From: Gloeophyllum trabeum ATCC 11539
Lineage: Eukaryota; Basidiomycota; Agaricomycetes; Gloeophyllales; Gloeophyllaceae
Direction: 5' to 3'
NCBI RefSeq assembly: GCF_000344685.1
Contig: NW_006920413.1
Location: forward strand, 664,662 to 728,661
Length of the DNA stretch: 64,000 nt
Shown: in pieces, positions 11,320-23,743 of the stretch
Layout: every line of letters begins with the position of its first letter
How positions within the stretch are numbered: position 1 is the stretch's first letter
Notes under the pieces: model-generated
The model's database searches: none
Seen by the model: only the letters and a program-made list of their open reading frames with translations
What the model was told of the DNA's origin: nothing
Position numbers and translations under genes: made by a program

Positions 11320-14300
11320 CTAGCTGAAACTCGCGAACACAGCCGGGGCATTCTCAACCAGCCACTCTACAGACATGGCCTTCGCCCCCATGTCGCTGAA
11401 TTCCGCGCTAGGATCAGACGATCGCATCAAAGTGGCTGAAACATAGGATATTGAGCAACAAGCCCCATGTAGTACAGCATGATGGAGTTGACTTACGACC
11501 GAAGACGACACCTATATTCCTCGCACTCATGAGGTTCACCTCGCTGTGTTCCATCACGCTAGAGAGATGTCAGATACACAGATACAGCGGAATTGCTTGT
11601 TGGCACTCACCGGTGGAGATGAAGCATCAGCATCTTCAATGTCTCAAAATGCTCATGAGGCAACTGGGCAAGTAGATCCGTTACCACTTCCAACTTCTTC
11701 TCGGGATCGCGAATACCAGCAGCAGCAACGAACTCGTCGTGGAGCGAATATGTAAGTAAGGGATTGGGTAATGATCGGAAGTAGCTCTTCAGGACAGAGG
11801 TGACAGAGCATATATCGTTGAAGCGATCAGAATCTCGAAGGTCAAAAGAGTAGTCCCCTTTCTCAAATAGCTGCGTGATCATCTTCGATTGCCCGGATCC
11901 TCCGGTTTTGCGGTAAATTCCTTCGAGGTCCAGGGCTACAAAGAAGTCAGATGGGGCGGAGACAATCAAGCGGACCCCGTACCACTTGCTTCCACAGCTG
12001 CTATGCATTTCTCTACAATGATCGGCACAGACCGTTCACCATCTTTAGAGTCTGCTTGAACTTGTTCTATTAAATCTCGTCCGAACATCGATGGTGCTAA
12101 AGAACAGTAAGTGTACAGCCGAAATATACAGGTCTAGAAACTTACGAAGAGGGGCGATCTGAGCGGCGGGTTCCTCGGAAGACTTCATGTTACACGACGT
12201 CTGAACATGACGAACACAACGTGGATGCACAGATATGTTGCAATCTTGGATTCCCGTCAGTAAACTTGCCTCGGAACATCTGATCGCACGCACTAGAGCA
12301 TCGATGTTGAGATCCAAACATCTTATCCCCGCAATGATCGCAGCGAGCAAAGCGTAGAGTACTGAGCGGTACGAAGTTATGCACGACACGTCCGTTACCC
12401 CGATTCGACTCAGCATCGGTTGACGCTGAGATAGCTTCTTTATTAACCTTGGAACCAGGCCATTTAAATTTACCAGGCTTCAAGGTCGAATGCTGTGGTG
12501 TTTCGGGGATATCAATCGTACTTATCTTCACCATACTATCGTCCGAAAGCGTCGACGATGTCGTGATAGACGTGGTCATCGTGCCTCCGGCTGTCCTAGG
12601 ACGATCAAAGGAGCTGCTCTTCTTCTCGCGAACTGCAGGTGGTGCAGTAGCTTCGGACGTCACGGACTCCATCTGGCGAATGTACTGGTGATTGAGCTGC
12701 GCCAACTCTTCATTCCGAGCGCTAAGGGAAGCGGTCTCTTCCATGAACTGCTCTCGGAGAGCTTTGAGTTCAGCAATTTCACGGTTCAAAGCCTCCTTCT
12801 GCTCCGTAAGAGGCACCAGTTCACGAGCATACTGGCTCTTGATGTTGTCAAATCGCACTGAGAGAGTTCTGCTCATTGGGCTATCCCCAGTCACGTCCAG
12901 CTTGGGAGAGCTGAGGTCCGGAGAGCTATAAAAGGCGTCAGTGTCAGACTGTAGGTGCATGGAGGAAAACAGGTATACCTTTTAGAGGCCGAGAGCTCTT
13001 CCACCTCCGCCAAGGTAAGATCTCTCTCCACCTTAAGCTTCGAAACGTCGCGCTCCAGGCCACTGAGATTGTTTGACAACTGTTCAGACAGTTGCCGCTG
13101 CATCTCCGCTCGCTTGCTCTCGCTTGTGATGGCGGAGAGCCGAGCTGCCTGCCCTGAAAGCAATACCCGAAGGCGAGTCACTTCGGATTCAGCCTCTCGT
13201 CTGGCTTTCACCTCCCGGTCGTATTCCGCCTGGGCAACCGTCAAGCCATCCATGTACTGCTGACTTGCCCGCTGTTAGGATTTTCATTTTAGCATCAGGT
13301 ATTGATACTGAGCCAGAGTACCGCGTACCTGAATATTATTCAGTTTGCCCTTGAGTGTCGACTGCTCTGTCTTTTTCTGCTCCAAAACCTTGTAGATCGC
13401 TTCCACGAACTCTTTGTCCAATTTTACATGAGATGCGTTGCGCTCATTGGCATCCAACAAGACCTCTTGCAGCCTACGGGTCACCAACTCCTCACTTTCT
13501 CGGGCAATCTTCACTGGTTCAACGCCGGGTACTGTCAGAGTCATACGAGGATTGCCATGGCCCGCTTCGGCAGACTCCGTGGACAACGATGATCTCGACT
13601 CAAGACCAATGGATTGCGAGTAGTACCCGGACTCTGAGGATGACCGGGCTCGAGTGGGTGAAGGTTGCGAAACGGACCGTCTCTCCAGGGATAAACGCTC
13701 GCCGTTGACTAGGTGTGAATTGGAATCAGATATGGACCGTTTCCCTTGAGGCCCAGACGACCACGACGAAACCGAAGAGTTGGGCGAGTGTCCGGGCCGT
13801 TTGACGGACTCGGGAACAGGGCTTTGCTTCTTCCTGTCGTCTTCTGATACGTTAGCTGGTGAAGGTGATGGAGAAGTGGAGGACGACAATGGTTCCCGGA
13901 AACTCGCGAAGGACGATTTATTCGTGGGCGTCTTGGTCAGCGACGAATCGAGGAACGAAGAGCTCGCAGCAGTAGGCGGCGGTGTCGGCGCAGAAAGCGA
14001 TTTCCCATCCTCTTCAGCAAGCTTCGACAAAGGCTCTGACGACCTAGACGACCCCTCAATCGACTTGAGCAGGTCCGAAAAATCGAAATCCGGCATGTTC
14101 ATCGAGATCCTGATCGGCGGTAGCGCAGGCGCAATGAAGGTCGTGGTGCTCATCCGCTGTTGCACGGGCTCTTCCTCATCGTCGGAAACCGACCCTTCAG
14201 CACTCGTAGTACGCGAGATATCTCCCGGCACCCGAGAAGTAGTATCGACATGCAGTGGCTCGACACTCGGGCGGGCGCTGGGCTTATCCTTCGCGTCCTT

Positions 14301-16402
14301 CGGCGGCAGCGCGGGCGGCACGTCATCAGCATCGTCCTGCTCGCCACCCCTAGGACCCGAGTCGCCCTCCGCCTCCGTATCCGTCCCGCTCTCCACGCCA
14401 TGCGGCACGTCCACACGATGCGAGGGCGAAGCGGGCGACGTCGGGCGCGAGCGATCCGAAAATCGCGACGTGGGCCTGTCGAGCAAGTCCATGTCGAGAG
14501 TCGACGGCGACAGCCTACCGCCACTCCCCGCCGTCGACGGTCGTACGTCGAACGACCGCTGCGGTCGTATGTTTGCATGATGCGCCCCGAGACCTGGGGA
14601 CATGCGTCCGTGCTCGTGAGCGGCAGCACGCGCCACACCTGCCGACACCTGCCCGAGACTGTTAGTCCGCGGCGGAACCCGCTCCAAAGTTATGCTGGAC
14701 TTCAACGGCGGTCGCATTGGATCGGGTCTAGGACTTTCGTATGAAGTAGAGGGGGCAGCTGTGGACGCCGCCCGCGACCGGCCATACTGATCCACGTTGC
14801 GGTCTATGGCAGAAGAGATTTGAGAATTGCCGTTCACGGAGGGGTGGGAGGTATCGTAGTCGTTGAAGTATTCTCTAAGTGGGGATGGTGTACGAGGTGA
14901 ATCGCGTCCATGAGACGGTTGTGGCTCTGACCGAGCGGAATGTCCTGGCGGGGTGATTGTATGCGTGGATGTGGTCGGGGAAGAGGTACCTGATGTCGGT
15001 GGGGGACTGGTGGTAAACTGCGATAACCCAAGGCCAGGATTGATGGAGCGTCGTTTGTCCGCCCGAGAACTACCTTTATTAGGCACATTCAGACCTTGAA
15101 TATTAGCACTCAAGTCGGCGTCGATACTGATATCAACTGGGAGAGCGGAGTCGTCACGACTCTTCCTACGTTGAAGCAAGCTGCCTGGGCCGTTGGATAT
15201 GGATGGCAGAGGGAGAGAATCCATTCGGGTCCTCGCGGAGGTGGGTGTAGTGGCAGACAAAGATCCGGATCGTCCGGGCGTACTAGGGCTAGGGCTAGCT
15301 TCAGCGGAGGGCCGACGCGACACAGATGGCGACGCTGACTTCGACTGGTACGATTCAGCATGGGCGTCCGGAGGCGCAACCGTGACCGAGAAGGGCACCG
15401 GCGAACCCCTCCCATGACCATTGCTATGCTGGCTCGAGGATGACGGATAGCCCTGCTCCTGTGCCTTTTGTACGTCCGTCAGAGATCTTAATGAACCCCT
15501 CTTGGAAGAAGTACGCTCGGGCACGGAAGTCAAGACTCGGTCCTGGGCGGTCTGAGGTCTATATGGTGAGCTGGACGAGGGTGGGGTGAAAGGCCGGGTC
15601 TGCGACGAGGGACCAGCCTGACGACAGTAGAATCGAAAATCAGCATATACCTGATATACTTGCAAGACAATCATCAATTATACTCACCCTATTATCTCTG
15701 TCTCTATTGCGCTGCTCCTCCTGAACACGCTCCTTCAAAGTCGCGGGACTATCTCCCGCCAACCTCTCCAGCTCCTGCCTCGCCCGCTGCAACTCCCGTT
15801 CCCTCTCCCGCTGCTGCTCCTTCTTCCGCTCCGCATGCCGCCGATTCCGCGCCACGCGCTCGTTGTGACATTTCATACAGTATATACCCTGGCTCGTCTT
15901 CGCAAACACCATGTCGTCAATCAAGTTTTTGCAGATGCGGCACTTGAAGCAATGTGCGTGATACGCGTCGTCGCCGGTCATGATGGCCTCGTCGAGGATG
16001 GGGAGGTGGCAGACATTACAATTGTACGAGCAGTTGGAGCATATTGGGGAGCCGTCGGAGAGGAGGAGGAGGTTCGTGTCGGCGTTGACCTGGTTGCCGC
16101 ACTTGGCGCATTTGAAGCATTGGACGTGGAAGAAGGATTGTCTGGGGTCATGGAAGTGTATAAATACAAGAATAGTGATTTATGAAAGTGATGATAAAGT
16201 TGAGCTTCCTGATCGTGGAACAAAGGCTGTGGAAGTAAGGACGTGGAACGTTCACTCACCCAAAGGCCACGACCACTCCTCCACTGTCATTCACCACCGA
16301 CTTGTGACATCCCGGACACATGCTATTCTCACTTACATTGGAGGTGTCGGGGAACGATGCGGAGGCGCTGGAATGGCCATTGGCAACGGCGGCGGCGCTC
16401 AT
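11320..16402 (-). CDS. rga1: LIM-LIM-coiled coil-C1-RhoGAP protein (Rga1-like)
   Basis: Ten exons: 16402-16260, 16141-15688, 15617-13329, 13259-12979, 12925-12294, 12244-12146, 12096-11983, 11935-11611, 11558-11497 and 11435-11320; 1504 aa. LIM 1 starts at residue ~27 (CPGCHKSVV, QCFKCAKCGNQ), LIM 2 follows (NCSYNCNVCHLPI, HCFKCRICKNLI, YCMKCHNER). Then come a basic helix, about 750 serine/proline-rich disordered residues, two coiled-coil stretches (LEVLLDANERNASH onward; ELVPLTEQKEAL), a C1-type zinc finger (HNFVPLSTLRFARCDHCGDK ... RCSNCNISVHPRC) and a RhoGAP domain (GIYRKTGGSGQSK with the arginine finger in IYRKTG, SYFRSLPNPLLTY, NLMSARNIGVVFGPTLMRSS). It would switch off Rho-family GTPases such as Cdc42 or Rho1 and so tune polarity and wall growth. 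Domain order equals the Rga1 family of fungi. Phosphorylation-prone linkers suggest post-translational control. Confidence 0.94.
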
Positions 16403-18472
16403 CGGGACTTGGGGGCAGGGAAACGAGGTAGCGCAAGAATAGTGACGGTCGATCAGGATAAATTAGGGAAATACAGCCAGCTTACAGACGCCCGTGCGCG
16501 ATAGTCTAGCTTGTCGTGCACGTCGAACTCTGGGGTGGGATTTACTGGGGGGGGGCCGTCGGGAGGTGAGGGGGAAGATCAGAATGCGCGTTCGGAATAG
16601 GGGTGACTGCGCTCGCTGGCGGCCGGAGGTCGGGCGCGTCGGCGACGGAGACGACGCGTAGAACGGTGCTCACGACGAGCGGCAGGACGGTCCAGAGCCG
16701 CCAAGGTGCAAGAAAGCGAAGGCAACCAGATTTTGGTCCCGGCTTGCGATGGCGTTCTGCCAACACGGTCGATACCCTGTCACGTGGCGACCACTTCCCG
16801 TTGGTAGAAACAGACTACAGCCACACTTTACTTACCCTTCGACTTGTCCTCTGTCGCGGCCGTCGTCGCTGTCGCTGCAGCGCTGCCGGTGTCGAGAACG
16901 TTGCGGATGTATCGTCGGTCGACGATGTGCTTTGGGACTTTTGATAGGCTCGGGAACGTCGGCAGCGTTTGGTACTACGGCAATGGGCGCTTCCCCTTGG
17001 CTTCTTTCTTCTCAGTCTATCCAGGATCCAGGCCTGGCACAGTCAGCAGAGCATTAATGTTCTGTCCCTTGACCAGGCTACACGTGTTGACCCCACAACA
17101 CCTCATCAAACCGACGTAGAGGCCTACTGAGCAACTACTGAGGGCTCGAGCGTATGCATTTCAACTATTGGCGAACAGCCACGCAACGCGACTGTTTCTC
17201 TGATTGTTCCACGTTTACTGCCGTCGCGCTGTCCAACACATACGTTAACAGAGGATTATCTGCATTGCCTAGCAGTGCTGCATCAGCTGCATCCGTCACC
17301 CGCCACGATGTGGCGTCCATCAAGCTACCAAACATCACCGGTGAATCTCATTTGCTCTCCGTTCCGTACAATATGAACCAGTGAATTGGCTCTCACTCTG
17401 TTCGGGTCATGTTGAACTTGAAGCTTGATCTCCTGCGTCATGGGAAGCCGGCTCGTTTTGGTCGGTGCCTGTCGAGGAGCGTTCCTTGGTCCCGTTCGAT
17501 CACCCGCTAAATGAAGGGTACCCCCGGTCTCTACATATCCAGGATTCAAATCAACCGTAATTCGTCTGGCATATTCATGGGGACTGGGCACTCGCGATGA
17601 CAGTCATACAGTGTCCCGGAAAGCCTACACTCGCTCCCGCGGGCGGTGTTGCGGTGGCGATGATCATCATCTGTCCTCTTGCTGCTTGTCAATCCAATAA
17701 TACCTCTCCATCGTCGTAATCCGTACGCAGAGCCGGGGATCGCTGATGCACCTATTATTGTTCCACCCTCGTCAGGGGACCGTTACTCTGTATAAACCAG
17801 ACTCGTGTCTGATATACCGTGGTCTCAGTCTATTTCAATCGAAGCCGCTCTCATTTGACAGTCCTATATGAAACCTTGAGTCATAGCTGACTTTGTATAA
17901 CCGACTCCACCTGTGTCTTGGGATCGTGCGCTATCGTGAACGTCGTGCAGACTGCCTAGGGTGTAATACACTATGGACCCACAACCCCACGTTTGCGGAA
18001 AACCTGCCCTAAACTGGCTCGTGCACTCGCCGCCGACCCCTATATAAACCAGTAACGCGCATTTCCGTTCCCCATCTCTTGTGCTCGGGCATGTACTGTC
18101 GCCAGTGAGGTCCTTACCGAGGCACAGTCTTTTGCTGATTGCAAATTACACATCCGAACACGTCCTTTGGCTTCGGCCTCAGGCAATTTTTGGAAAACCC
18201 TCTCCGGGTTGCGCGATTGTATCTTGGAGACGCGAGTTCCAGGAGTCAGTTGACTTTATGGCTGCCGTGGTTCCAAAATACTGCTTACGTGCATGAGTTG
18301 AGGGGTGTGTTTTGTCTTGGAACTGTATAGGAGGCTAGGTAAATGTATAGACTATAAAAATGCTCTCCTTTGCGCTTTGTTCTGCCACTGCAGTGTGTGA
18401 TGGAAACAAACTCCTGGCTTACAACTTGCATCTTGATTCTGCCTTCCTGCTTGTTGTGAAATTCATGCATGA
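16403..18472. other. Divergent intergenic region (rga1 / KTI12)
   Basis: A 2.07 kb head-to-head spacer. No gene recognised. The first 600 bp beside rga1 are GC-rich and probably hold its promoter and leader. TATA-like strings occur at about 17788 (TGTATAAACC) and 18040 (CTATATAAACC), the second followed by a CT-rich tract, so an unrecognised short or non-coding transcript starting near 18075 is possible. Confidence 0.4.
18353..18360 (+). promoter_or_regulatory. TATA-like element before KTI12
   Basis: TATAAAAA lies 113 bp before the ATG at 18473. Plausible core promoter by position only. Confidence 0.35.
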
Positions 18473-19588
18473 ATGGCTTTGATCACGATTTCAGGATATC
18501 CGTGCTCTGGGAAGTCTCGCCGAGCTGCTCAACTGAAGACGCACTTCGAAAAGCTGCTGGAAGATGCATCGTACACAGGCCCGAAGCTGAAAGTCACTGT
18601 CCTATCTGATGATAGCCTGAACATCGACCGCAGCGCATATGACAGTGTGTACCCAGCGCTCTGCTGTTTCAAACGACCTGACCAAACGACTAGGCAGTCG
18701 CTCAGAAAAGCCAGCTCGAGGGGCGCTATTCACCGCCATGCAGCGGGAGATGGGTCAGGACACGATCCTCATCGTCGATTCATTAAATAACATCAAGGGA
18801 TTCCGGTACCAAATGTACTGCGCCGGGCGGGAGCTGAAGCTCAGGATGTGTACTGTGCGTATGTCTCTTTGGCTTGATGGGGGTGCGAGTGAGATGACGC
18901 TGGACAGGAAGTAGGTGTATGTCGTCGCGCCGCCTGAGACGTGCAAGAATTGGAACGAGGAGCGACAGGATGGAAGGAAATACGCACCCGAGACGTATGG
19001 CAGTTCGACCGTCCCGTGTATGTGGAACTGACGACGAGCACAGGCTCGATAACCTCATTATGCGCTACGAAGAGCCATCGTCGATGGTCCGCTGGGACTC
19101 GCCACTCTTCACTGTAACTTGGGAGGACGAGGACGTGCCCGCCAGCGAGATCTGGAAAGCCGTTACGGAGGGGATCGTGAAGCCGCCGAATGTAGGGACG
19201 CAGTCGGTACGCTTTTCCCCTCACGATTTTACTAGCGGCCGGTCTGAAGAAGGACGTCTGCTAGGTCCCCAAAGCACCAACAGATGCCTTGCACGTCCTC
19301 GAGAGCGTCACAACGCAGATGGTCTCCGCGATCATGAGCGCCCAATCGATGAACCCGTCCGTCGGCGGCCCAGTCACCTTAACCCTCTCGCCCATTCTCA
19401 AGCCTCGCCTCGTCCTGCCCGCACGGAACGTGACGCTCTCAGAGCTTCAGCGCCTGAAGCGCCAGTTCGTTACGGTGCATAAGAAGGCGATGGTCATCGG
19501 GACGACGGAGAAGGGGCAGGTCGAGTTTGGAGAGGAGGGGGTAGCGGACAAATTTGTACAGTATTTAGAAGAGAATTTCAGACCTTGA
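18473..19588 (+). CDS. KTI12: KTI12 family P-loop ATPase, Elongator-associated
   Basis: Five exons: 18473-18644, 18694-18854, 18915-18994, 19044-19206 and 19265-19588; 299 aa, the usual size. A Walker A loop lies at residues 8-15 (GYPCSGKS). Family blocks follow: RSEKPARGALF, TILIVDSLNNIKGFRYQMYC, APPETCKNWNEER, LDNLIMRYEEPSSMVRWDSP and, near the end, LSELQRLKRQF. The family member KTI12 in yeast is a kinase-like ATPase that binds tRNA and is needed for Elongator to modify wobble uridines; the same role is inferred here, in the cytoplasm. The gene converges on BTA1, 235 bp away. An in-frame start at 18473 is the only ATG before the P-loop. Confidence 0.95.
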
Positions 19589-19823
19589 AGTGCGCGCTCA
19601 TATCTTGACCCGGGCATATTAACTATCTGCCTACTAAATGCTATAATAGCGTTGTCTGTTTCGCAATTCGGTCCAAAGCCTGTCTATCGTAAGCATACAT
19701 CTGCGGGTATATCATCTGTGTAATGCGTGATTCGTCCAAGCATCATAATCGTCTCTCGCTCCCAACCAACAAGCCATTTCCACACAGCGAGCCCTCGAGA
19801 GCCAAAAACCATCTGTACAAGTC

Positions 19824-22800
19824 CTACATCCTTATGGCCCGCCAGAAAGACGCATACCTGTCGAGCCATCAGTCACGGTCTTTCCACTGATACAAGTAAC
19901 CAAGTACGCACATATTCACTCTATCGATGGGCGCCTTCGACCCTCTGGTGGAAATGATGGTGACCGTAAAGCCGTTCCTCTTAAATCTTCAATCGGACGC
20001 GCAATCAGACAGGAGTCTAACGGTCAAGGTCAGGCAACTTACACTTCGCGGTACCACGGCTTCTTCCCCGCGGACCGCCACAGCACGATCCCACCGGGCG
20101 CAAGCGCGCGATGGAGCTCTCGCACTTCCTCTTCTACTTCCTTCGATCCTGGCGCGAACCAGTCTAAGTGGTCCATGATGACTGCGCGAGTTAACGAAGC
20201 AGGGGACAGCCCGTGGAGCACGCTTGGGGAATGTGAGGATAAGGCAAACCAAGGGCGAGGGAGAGGGGCACGCACTTGACGAGGGAGTCCGTATGGAGAC
20301 GGAAGGCATCCATGGCTTCGCACCCGTTCGCTTTCAGCGCTTCAAAGCCAGCCCGTGTGAGATATGCTGGACACGAATCCCGCGTGTAGTGGCCCAGGAG
20401 GCACTGGGAGAACGCATTCAATCGACCCTCAAATGAATACTCCGAACCACTCACAAGTAGGTAGAAGTAAGCTCCATCTTTAAGGGAATACGTCGAAGTA
20501 ATCGAATCAAAGGTATCCCGGACAAACTCGTACGCAGACCCATCTTCGAGCAGCATCTTCCTCTGGTTCATGGGCACCCCAAGTGCGTTCCAGCAGAATA
20601 TCGGGTTCTTCAAGAGGGCCACCACCACGGGGTTGAGTAGCACAGGCCTGATTTTCTCCTTCCATATCTTGTCTTGTTCTTGTAAACTCTGGGCTCTGCA
20701 TAGACGCTCCACATCTTCAGTGAGCCCGGTGATACGAAATAGAAAGCGGGCAAAGCGTAGCGCGATCCCGCTGTACCCGTGGCGGTAGAACGAAGACGAG
20801 AATGCATCATCGTTCAATCGCCAGAATTGATAGGCGCTGGATGAGAGGTAGGGGGATATGGTGGATGAGAGCAGGGAGGAGAAGTTGGGGTGTCTGCCCG
20901 ACCCGAACATGGCGAAGAAGTCATCAAAGTTTAGCGAATGGAGGGCGGCTAGTTTAAGCTCGAACAGGTGGCCTTGGCTGTACAGGAGAACAGTGTTAGT
21001 CTATGGTTACGTTGAAGAAAGTCAATCGTACCAAGGGTTCATGTCCACGCAATGTATCTACAGAGCATGAGTTGGGTCTTCCTCGACAAAGGCACGCCGC
21101 TTACTCTCTTCGGTTTGGCATTGATAGCATAATGTAGTGCATTATCCCCGGCCGAGGTGATAATTAGCATCGAGTCGTCACGCGAGAGCTTGAGGTATTT
21201 CATGTCCTCTACTGGGTCTTCCTAGGTGGCCCTGAGAACGCAGGTCTCTTGGCACAGACAGAGCCGGTACGTACCCAAGTGAAGGAATACATGAACGTCC
21301 GGAACTCTTTGTGTACAGGGTGTTCATAATAAGGTAACCGCCAGGGCTTAGGTGCGATGTATTGAGAGATAATCACGGGCAGCACGAATACATTGCAAGC
21401 TCACCATCTTGATTTGGTAGTGGAATGAACTCAGCGGTGGGGTGATATTCACAACCGTGTCCAACCTGGAGGTGCTGCTTTCCGTCGTTTCGTTGGCCAG
21501 GGGAATGGCGGGCTCTCCGATCTCAAGCGAGGGTATATGCTCGGATTCCTTGATAGGGTTGGCCGCCATGAGCGATCGAGGTGACGGTGAGCAATTCCCG
21601 ACTGTGTTCCCGCCTTCGACTTCGAACGCGTGGCAGAAGGCGGAGACGTCGCAGGAACGTGAGCGTCCGAGCCACATGTAGTATGGGCTACGACAGGAAA
21701 TTATGGTAAGATATCGTGAGAGTTCTAGAGATAAAAGACCATACATCCTGACGATGAACGGCAGCACGAAGCGGTTCCGACCATTGTAGCTCTTGACCTG
21801 AATCAATGCTTGTAAGACAAACATACCAGAGCGGGAAAGGCACACCTTGGACTCACAGTACCAAACTTGTACTCCAGGTAGTCACGACGATGGGGAGAAA
21901 GCGAGACATGATCAAAGTCGAACCAGATCTGCCAGAACCACCGGCTAAGCCAGCCACATTCCTTGCTGACCCCTCCAATCGCCTTGTCGTGTAGCGAGGG
22001 TTGTTTGCCGGAGGTATAGAAGTCCACTACCCCGATGAGGCCGTCCTCAGGGGACAGGACGTAGTCAATCCGATCTATCAGGGTATAGAAACTCGGAATC
22101 TGACAAGGATCACTTAGCATAGCATTTCCTGCTGAAAGAATATCGCTTACCATGGAAAGTGAATAGCTCAGGGTGACGAAGCCGACACTTCCCTTGGGAT
22201 CGGCGCCCTCCCATTCCGGTAAATGGAACTCGCTCGCGTCTTGGCACAGGACCGTGACGTTCGTCCAGCCTCGCTTCTTGAACCGCTTGCGGGCCACTTC
22301 CAACAAGGGCTCGCAAAGATCGATGAGATAGACCGCGTCGAACGAGGAGATTGGGAAGTATTGATCCATCGCCTCGATGTTATAACCTTGATGTGCAAGA
22401 ATTTAGATCAGCCTCGGGTGTACGATTATGGCGGTACTTACCTGTCCCACCGCCAATGTCCACCCACACTAACCGTTTCTTCGGGTGCTTTTGACGCAGA
22501 AGACGCAGGTGTGCAGCGGAGAGACTTAACATTGTCTCCCGACCCCGAAGCAGGCCGTTTCGAGTGGCGTCATACACTTCCGCCTGGCCCTCATAAAACT
22601 TCGCCGCAGTCAGCGGGTGAAGATGGATAATAGAAGATATTCCTACTAACCTTATCCAGTCGGGCTCTCTGGTCGGAAGTGCCTATGGGCCGCAGAAAAC
22701 AGTGCCACACAAATTTGAGTTGAGGCCTGAAACTATAGTACAGTGCTCGCAGCGCATATATACAGAGCGGAACTGTGACGACCCATCTGCGTCGACAAAG

Positions 22801-22870
22801 ATAAGAAAACAAACAAAAGGGAGACTGAGCGATGTGCTCACGAATAGAAAGGGTATTCAGGGAAAGCCAT
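19824..22870 (-). CDS. BTA1: Betaine lipid synthase (DGTS synthase), BTA1-type
   Basis: Fourteen exons: 22870-22842, 22786-22651, 22598-22442, 22386-22151, 22099-21857, 21797-21745, 21687-21405, 21346-21275, 21221-21105, 21057-21032, 20977-20276, 20222-20043, 19986-19912 and 19857-19824; 780 aa. The start was placed at 22870 because the first long frame has no ATG; a 29-nt exon (MAFPEYPFY) joins a CAG acceptor at 22787. An N-terminal membrane helix (residues ~11-28) is followed by a BtaB-like SAM methyltransferase (motif I WVDIGGGTGYN, then LIDLCEPL) and, from ~residue 380, a BtaA-like/DUF3419 aminocarboxypropyl transferase (YSFTWEDPVEDMKYLKL, ITSAGDNALHY, DRVNMYASF at the end). The enzyme makes diacylglyceryl-trimethylhomoserine from diacylglycerol and SAM; this lipid replaces phosphatidylcholine when phosphate is scarce. 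It is divergent to a second SAM methyltransferase at 23744. Confidence 0.95.
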
Positions 22871-23743
22871 CCCAGTGGGCAGTCGCTCCAGTGAGGACGA
22901 CTAAGGACGAAATTTTGGGATTATGCATCTCTTTAAGACTTTCAGTTACTTCAGGGGTTCCTACCAGCACTGGCAGTAATATCGATCGTAGGCGGATAAG
23001 ATGGACGTGGAGGACGTCAGTAAGTCGAACGTTCGTCGCAACAATGCCGTTCCCGGATGCACAGGCGGCAGTTGAAGGGGCACCCTCAACGAACGTGGTG
23101 GAGAAGAGAGGCCATCCAGCATCGTGACAGTCAACATAGGGACCAATAGAGACAGTCGGGTGCGCTTCGTGAGGATTGTGCGGATCGGAACAGCGACTGG
23201 ACTCGCTTCTCCCCACTGGATCCCAAGTTTTGTGGAAAGCGATTGCAGCGCCTCATGTGATTTGACGTACATCAAAATATTCGCAATAATTTTCTGAGCT
23301 TTAGAGACGTAAATGCGGACAAGCGACTTCAAAGGATGCCCACGACCTTCCTCGCACGTGTGTCCTGAAGCCCACGTTACAGAGCTTGCGGTACGCCGAA
23401 TCCTCCGATGAAAAAGAGGCCCAGATTTTTCTCCAAAGTTTTCCTTCCGTCAAGAAATGAGCCTGTACATAAGTCCTCCGCGTGAGGCTGGACTCCGAGT
23501 GCTGTGTAGACGCCGCGGCGGCGTTGGCTACGATGAAGGCGAGGCGTTCAGTATCGTCGAAGTTGATGACGGCACCGCCACCGATAGACGCGTTGACGCG
23601 TGACGTAGAGTTCGATCCGTCGCCGTTGCTGCGACTCGCGTCAGGAAGGAGGACGGCGGCGACGACCGCAACGGCGGAAGTCTGCCACGTCGACCAACCT
23701 CAACCAATATTGCTGAGGCTTGCAACTTTCGAACCTTACTAAA
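22871..23743. other. Divergent intergenic region (BTA1 / CMAS-like gene)
   Basis: An 873 bp head-to-head spacer that must hold both promoters. On the minus strand a frame without stops runs from about 23720 to 23344 and another covers 23332-22961, but neither has convincing splice partners or motifs. A small extra gene cannot be excluded. Confidence 0.4.

Noticed and set aside
13780..14744. Plus-strand frames of 190-270 codons opposite rga1
   Set aside because: They lie wholly within the disordered Ser/Pro exon of rga1 and reflect its codon bias.
23344..23720. Stop-free minus-strand frame in the BTA1 / CMAS-like spacer
   Set aside because: No ATG, no recognised motif, and no splice chain linking it to BTA1; treated as promoter region with the possibility noted.
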